Source of the DNA: Calditrichota bacterium
GTDB lineage: Bacteria > Calditrichota > Calditrichia > Calditrichales > Calditrichaceae
Assembly: GCA_024278715.1 (NCBI GenBank)
Contig: JAJRSN010000282.1
Location: 1 to 8,500 of the forward strand
Length of the DNA stretch: 8,500 bases
Direction of reading: 5' to 3'
Below are positions 6,948-8,500 of the stretch, in pieces; positions within the stretch are counted from its first letter, which is position 1, and each line of letters begins with the position of its first letter. The translations under genes were made by a program, and so were the position numbers. Below the pieces are notes generated by a model that had not been told where the DNA came from, did not search any database, and saw only the letters and a list, made by a program, of their open reading frames with translations.

Positions 6948-6949
6948 TA

Positions 6950-6985
6950 AAATCATGGAAATCAAATAAATCCGATAAATCAAGG
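6950..6985. repeat. Four tandem 9-nt units, AAATCNNNN
   Basis: The units are AAATCATGG (6950-6958), AAATCAAAT (6959-6967), AAATCCGAT (6968-6976) and AAATCAAGG (6977-6985), in exact register. A shortened AAATCTA precedes them (6943-6949). The first five bases are fixed while the last four vary. Stop codons rule out coding in this register on the plus strand. Confidence 0.7.
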
Positions 6986-6999
6986 TTCAGACAAGGGTA

Positions 7000-7033
7000 A
7001 CCGCAAAGTAAGCGAAAGAGGAGCAAAGAAGAA
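7000..7033 (+). repeat. GCAAAG-type short-period repeat, plus orientation
   Basis: ACCGCAAAG opens the block. GCAAAG (7003-7008), GCGAAAG (7012-7018) and GCAAAG (7023-7028) recur at intervals of about 9-11 nt. It is a degenerate partner of the block at 7111-7143, in opposite orientation. Confidence 0.5.
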
Positions 7034-7110
7034 TACGTCAAATTGGATTTAAAATCGGAATTGAAATGGAAACAAATTTTATTATTTAAGTACTAAAAAA
7101 TTCAAAAGAG

Positions 7111-7143
7111 AAACCTCTGCGTCCTCCGCGCCTCCGCGGTGAA
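7111..7143 (-). repeat. GC-rich 8-9-nt repeat, minus orientation
   Basis: CCTCTGCGT (7114-7122), CCTCCGCG (7123-7130) and CCTCCGCGG (7131-7139) are consecutive. On the minus strand the block opens with TTCACCGCGGAGG and reads as CGCGGAGG / CGCGGAGGA / CGCAGAGGT. It is much more GC-rich than its surroundings and faces the block at 7000-7033, which also opens with ACCGC. Confidence 0.6.
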
Positions 7144-7180
7144 GAAAAACCGCGAAAATTAAATTCTTGCTTGTCGGACT

Positions 7181-7200
7181 TCAGACTCTTCAGAGTCGGG
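7181..7200 (+). other. Stable hairpin in front of the response-regulator gene
   Basis: GACTC (7184-7188), loop TTCA (7189-7192) and GAGTC (7193-7197) form a perfect 5-bp stem, and one outer C-G pair is possible across a mismatch. No T-run follows, so it is not an intrinsic terminator for upstream transcripts. It lies about 60 nt before the start of the response regulator and could be a leader structure, a dispersed palindrome or an operator. Confidence 0.35.
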
Positions 7201-7259
7201 AGGATAATAAACAGAATTTCTACAAAATCGTACCCTAAATTTATTCTGAGGCAGGCAAA

Positions 7260-7937
7260 ATGAAACTTTTGTTGGTCGAAGACAACCGGACATTGGCGGC
7301 GGATTTAAAGCAGTTTTTGACGGAGAACGATTTTTTAGTCGAAACCGCCGAAACATTTTCCGAAGCTCGGGAAAAAATAGAATTATATCAGTACGACCTG
7401 ATTATTCTCGATCTCGGGTTACCCGACGGAAACGGACTTAATTTGATTCCGATTGTTAAAGAACGCGCCTTCGAATGCGGAATTTTAATTGTCACGGCGC
7501 GCGATTCGGTGGAAGATAAGGTTAAAGGCTTGGATTTGGGAGCGGACGACTACATCACCAAACCGTTCCACAAGGCGGAACTGAACGCCCGCGTTCGCTC
7601 GCTTTTAAGAAGAAAAAAATTTAACGGCGGCAATGAACTGAGTTTTAACGAAATACGTGTGGATCTGTATTCTGCGCAGGCGTTTGTTCACGATAAGCCC
7701 ATTGCCCTGACGCGCAAAGAATACGATCTGCTGCTTTATTTTCTTTACAACCGGAATCGCGTGCTGACTAAAGAGAGCATTGCCGAGCATTTGTGGGGCG
7801 ATCATATCGATCAGCAAGATCGGTTCGATTTTATTTACAACCACATAAAGAACTTACGCAAAAAACTCATGAACGCCGGCGGTAAAAATTATATTCGCGC
7901 AATGTATGGCATGGGTTACAAATTTACGGACCGCTAA
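7260..7937 (+). CDS. OmpR/PhoB-family response regulator
   Basis: A 225-aa DNA-binding regulator. Receiver domain, residues 1-118: acidic pocket E7/D8, phospho-acceptor D51 in ILDLGLPDGNG, switch T79, and K101 in the TKPF motif. Winged-helix DNA-binding domain, about 125-225: LTRKEYDLL, then LTKESIAEHLWG, then the recognition helix in FDFIYNHIKNLRKKL, and a final YIRAMYGMGYKF wing. All catalytic positions are present, so it should accept phosphate from its partner kinase, which begins 10 nt after its stop. The start is supported by GAGGCAGG (7248-7255). The recognition-helix wording is typical of FCB-group regulators (from memory). The regulon and signal cannot be told from this window. Autoregulation is common in the family but no direct-repeat operator is evident upstream. 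Confidence 0.95.
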   Translation: MKLLLVEDNRTLAADLKQFLTENDFLVETAETFSEAREKIELYQYDLIILDLGLPDGNGLNLIPIVKERAFECGILIVTARDSVEDKVKGLDLGADDYITKPFHKAELNARVRSLLRRKKFNGGNELSFNEIRVDLYSAQAFVHDKPIALTRKEYDLLLYFLYNRNRVLTKESIAEHLWGDHIDQQDRFDFIYNHIKNLRKKLMNAGGKNYIRAMYGMGYKFTDR

Positions 7938-7947
7938 AAAGGATGAT

Positions 7948-8500
7948 ATGATGAAGATAAAAAGGCGCGCCATAAAACTGCTCACCAAAACGACGATCTT
8001 TTATTTGATTTTTACTTTTCTTGTCTTTTTTATCAGCGCCATCATACTATCGAAAACCGCAGACCGTTTTATCGAGTCAAATGTGGAAAAGCGCTTTAAC
8101 AAGTACCAACGGCGTTTGGAAAGACACTTTAAAGCCAATCCCGATTTACGCCATCTTCCGCCGACTATTAAAATCAGGCTTATCGGCGATTCGCTGGCAA
8201 AAAATTTTAAACCGGTTATTAAAGACACCCTGATCTACAACGAAAACTTTGACGACTACATGCACTACCGGAAAAAAATCACCGCTATCAATTTGGGAGA
8301 TCGGAATTATCGGGTTGAGTTTTTGGCGCGCGTGGAAGACTATTACAATTTACGCGACGATTTTTTGGCGGCACTGATTCCCGTTTTTTTTGTTTTGGCT
8401 CTGGGCGTGATTGTTTTTAATTACTTCCTTTCGGGATTTTTGTTTAAACCCTTTAATCAAATTTTAAATGTGATGAAAACCTACAAAGTAGGGCAGGGCA
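7948..8500 (+). CDS. Sensor histidine kinase, N-terminal part (cut by window edge)
   Basis: The reading frame is open from ATG 7948 to the end of the window (184 codons). It starts with a basic cytoplasmic stub (MMKIKRR), then TM1 (about 17-34), a periplasmic region of about 100 residues (36-138) rich in charged and aromatic residues with no domain I recognise, TM2 (about 140-163), and then FKPFNQILNVMKTYK, the start of the membrane-proximal linker or HAMP-like segment. HisKA and ATPase domains are expected beyond the edge but are not seen. Identification rests on the two-TM layout and on being directly downstream of a response regulator. AAGGA at 7939-7943 is the ribosome site; it is 4 nt from ATG 7948 and 7 nt from the adjacent ATG 7951, which may be the true start. 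It presumably phosphorylates D51 of the regulator upstream. Confidence 0.85.
   Translation, partial: MMKIKRRAIKLLTKTTIFYLIFTFLVFFISAIILSKTADRFIESNVEKRFNKYQRRLERHFKANPDLRHLPPTIKIRLIGDSLAKNFKPVIKDTLIYNENFDDYMHYRKKITAINLGDRNYRVEFLARVEDYYNLRDDFLAALIPVFFVLALGVIVFNYFLSGFLFKPFNQILNVMKTYKVGQG

Larger units (their letters stand above)
6853..7146. repeat. Composite intergenic region of degenerate short-period repeats
   Basis: The 436-nt gap 6824-7259 holds no gene, but most of it is repeat-like. In order there are: a GACGCAAAG string (6866-6874); GCAGATTACACGG (6886-6898) running into a TTCACTGG segment; a hairpin (6926-6947); four 9-nt units (6950-6985) closed by TTCAGACAA (6986-6994); a GCAAAG-rich block (7000-7033); an AT-rich core; and an opposed GC-rich block (7111-7143). 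Such strings recur, as I recall, between genes of many unrelated bacteria, often near small four-helix-bundle (23S intervening-sequence) or GxxExxY protein genes. No such gene survives here. Confidence 0.6.

Noticed and set aside
6950..6985. CRISPR-like array
   Set aside because: Units are only 9 nt, with 5 fixed bases; there are no 20-40-nt repeats or spacers and no cas genes nearby.

Overview
The window looks like an ordinary stretch of chromosome from a free-living Gram-negative bacterium of moderate GC, probably in or near the FCB group (Bacteroidota, Ignavibacteriota, Calditrichota). Three things suggest this: the response regulator's FCB-like recognition-helix region (FDFIYNHIKNLRKKL), the short DksA/TraR-type zinc-finger gene with an MNREQSFLF-like core, and several genes with weak or absent Shine-Dalgarno sites. 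The placement is inference. No rRNA, tRNA, CRISPR array, transposase or phage gene is visible.

All genes are on the plus strand. From left to right they are: a small membrane protein built from three repeated transmembrane hairpins (122-598); an ACT-less homoserine dehydrogenase 23 nt behind it (622-1656); a zinc-binding medium-chain dehydrogenase/reductase (1806-2840); a DksA/TraR-like C4 zinc-finger gene broken by one in-frame TAA (3095-3466); a 454-nt non-coding stretch; a two-domain protein of unknown function starting with TTG (3921-4952); an Nramp metal transporter (5161-6411) coupled to a universal stress protein (6413-6823); a 436-nt non-coding stretch full of degenerate short-period repeats; and an OmpR-type response regulator (7260-7937) with its histidine kinase running off the right edge (7948-8500).

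Three groupings look functional: the membrane protein with homoserine dehydrogenase (spacing only), mntH with usp (1-nt gap, the usp ribosome site lying inside mntH), and the two-component pair (10-nt gap). The other genes look like single units.

I did not find a convincing new multi-gene system. The points that most deserve a second look are the single nonsense codon in an otherwise intact zinc-finger gene, and the composite repeat region 6853-7146, which contains a clean array of four 9-nt units and an opposed pair of GC-rich 8-11-nt-period blocks around an AT-rich core.
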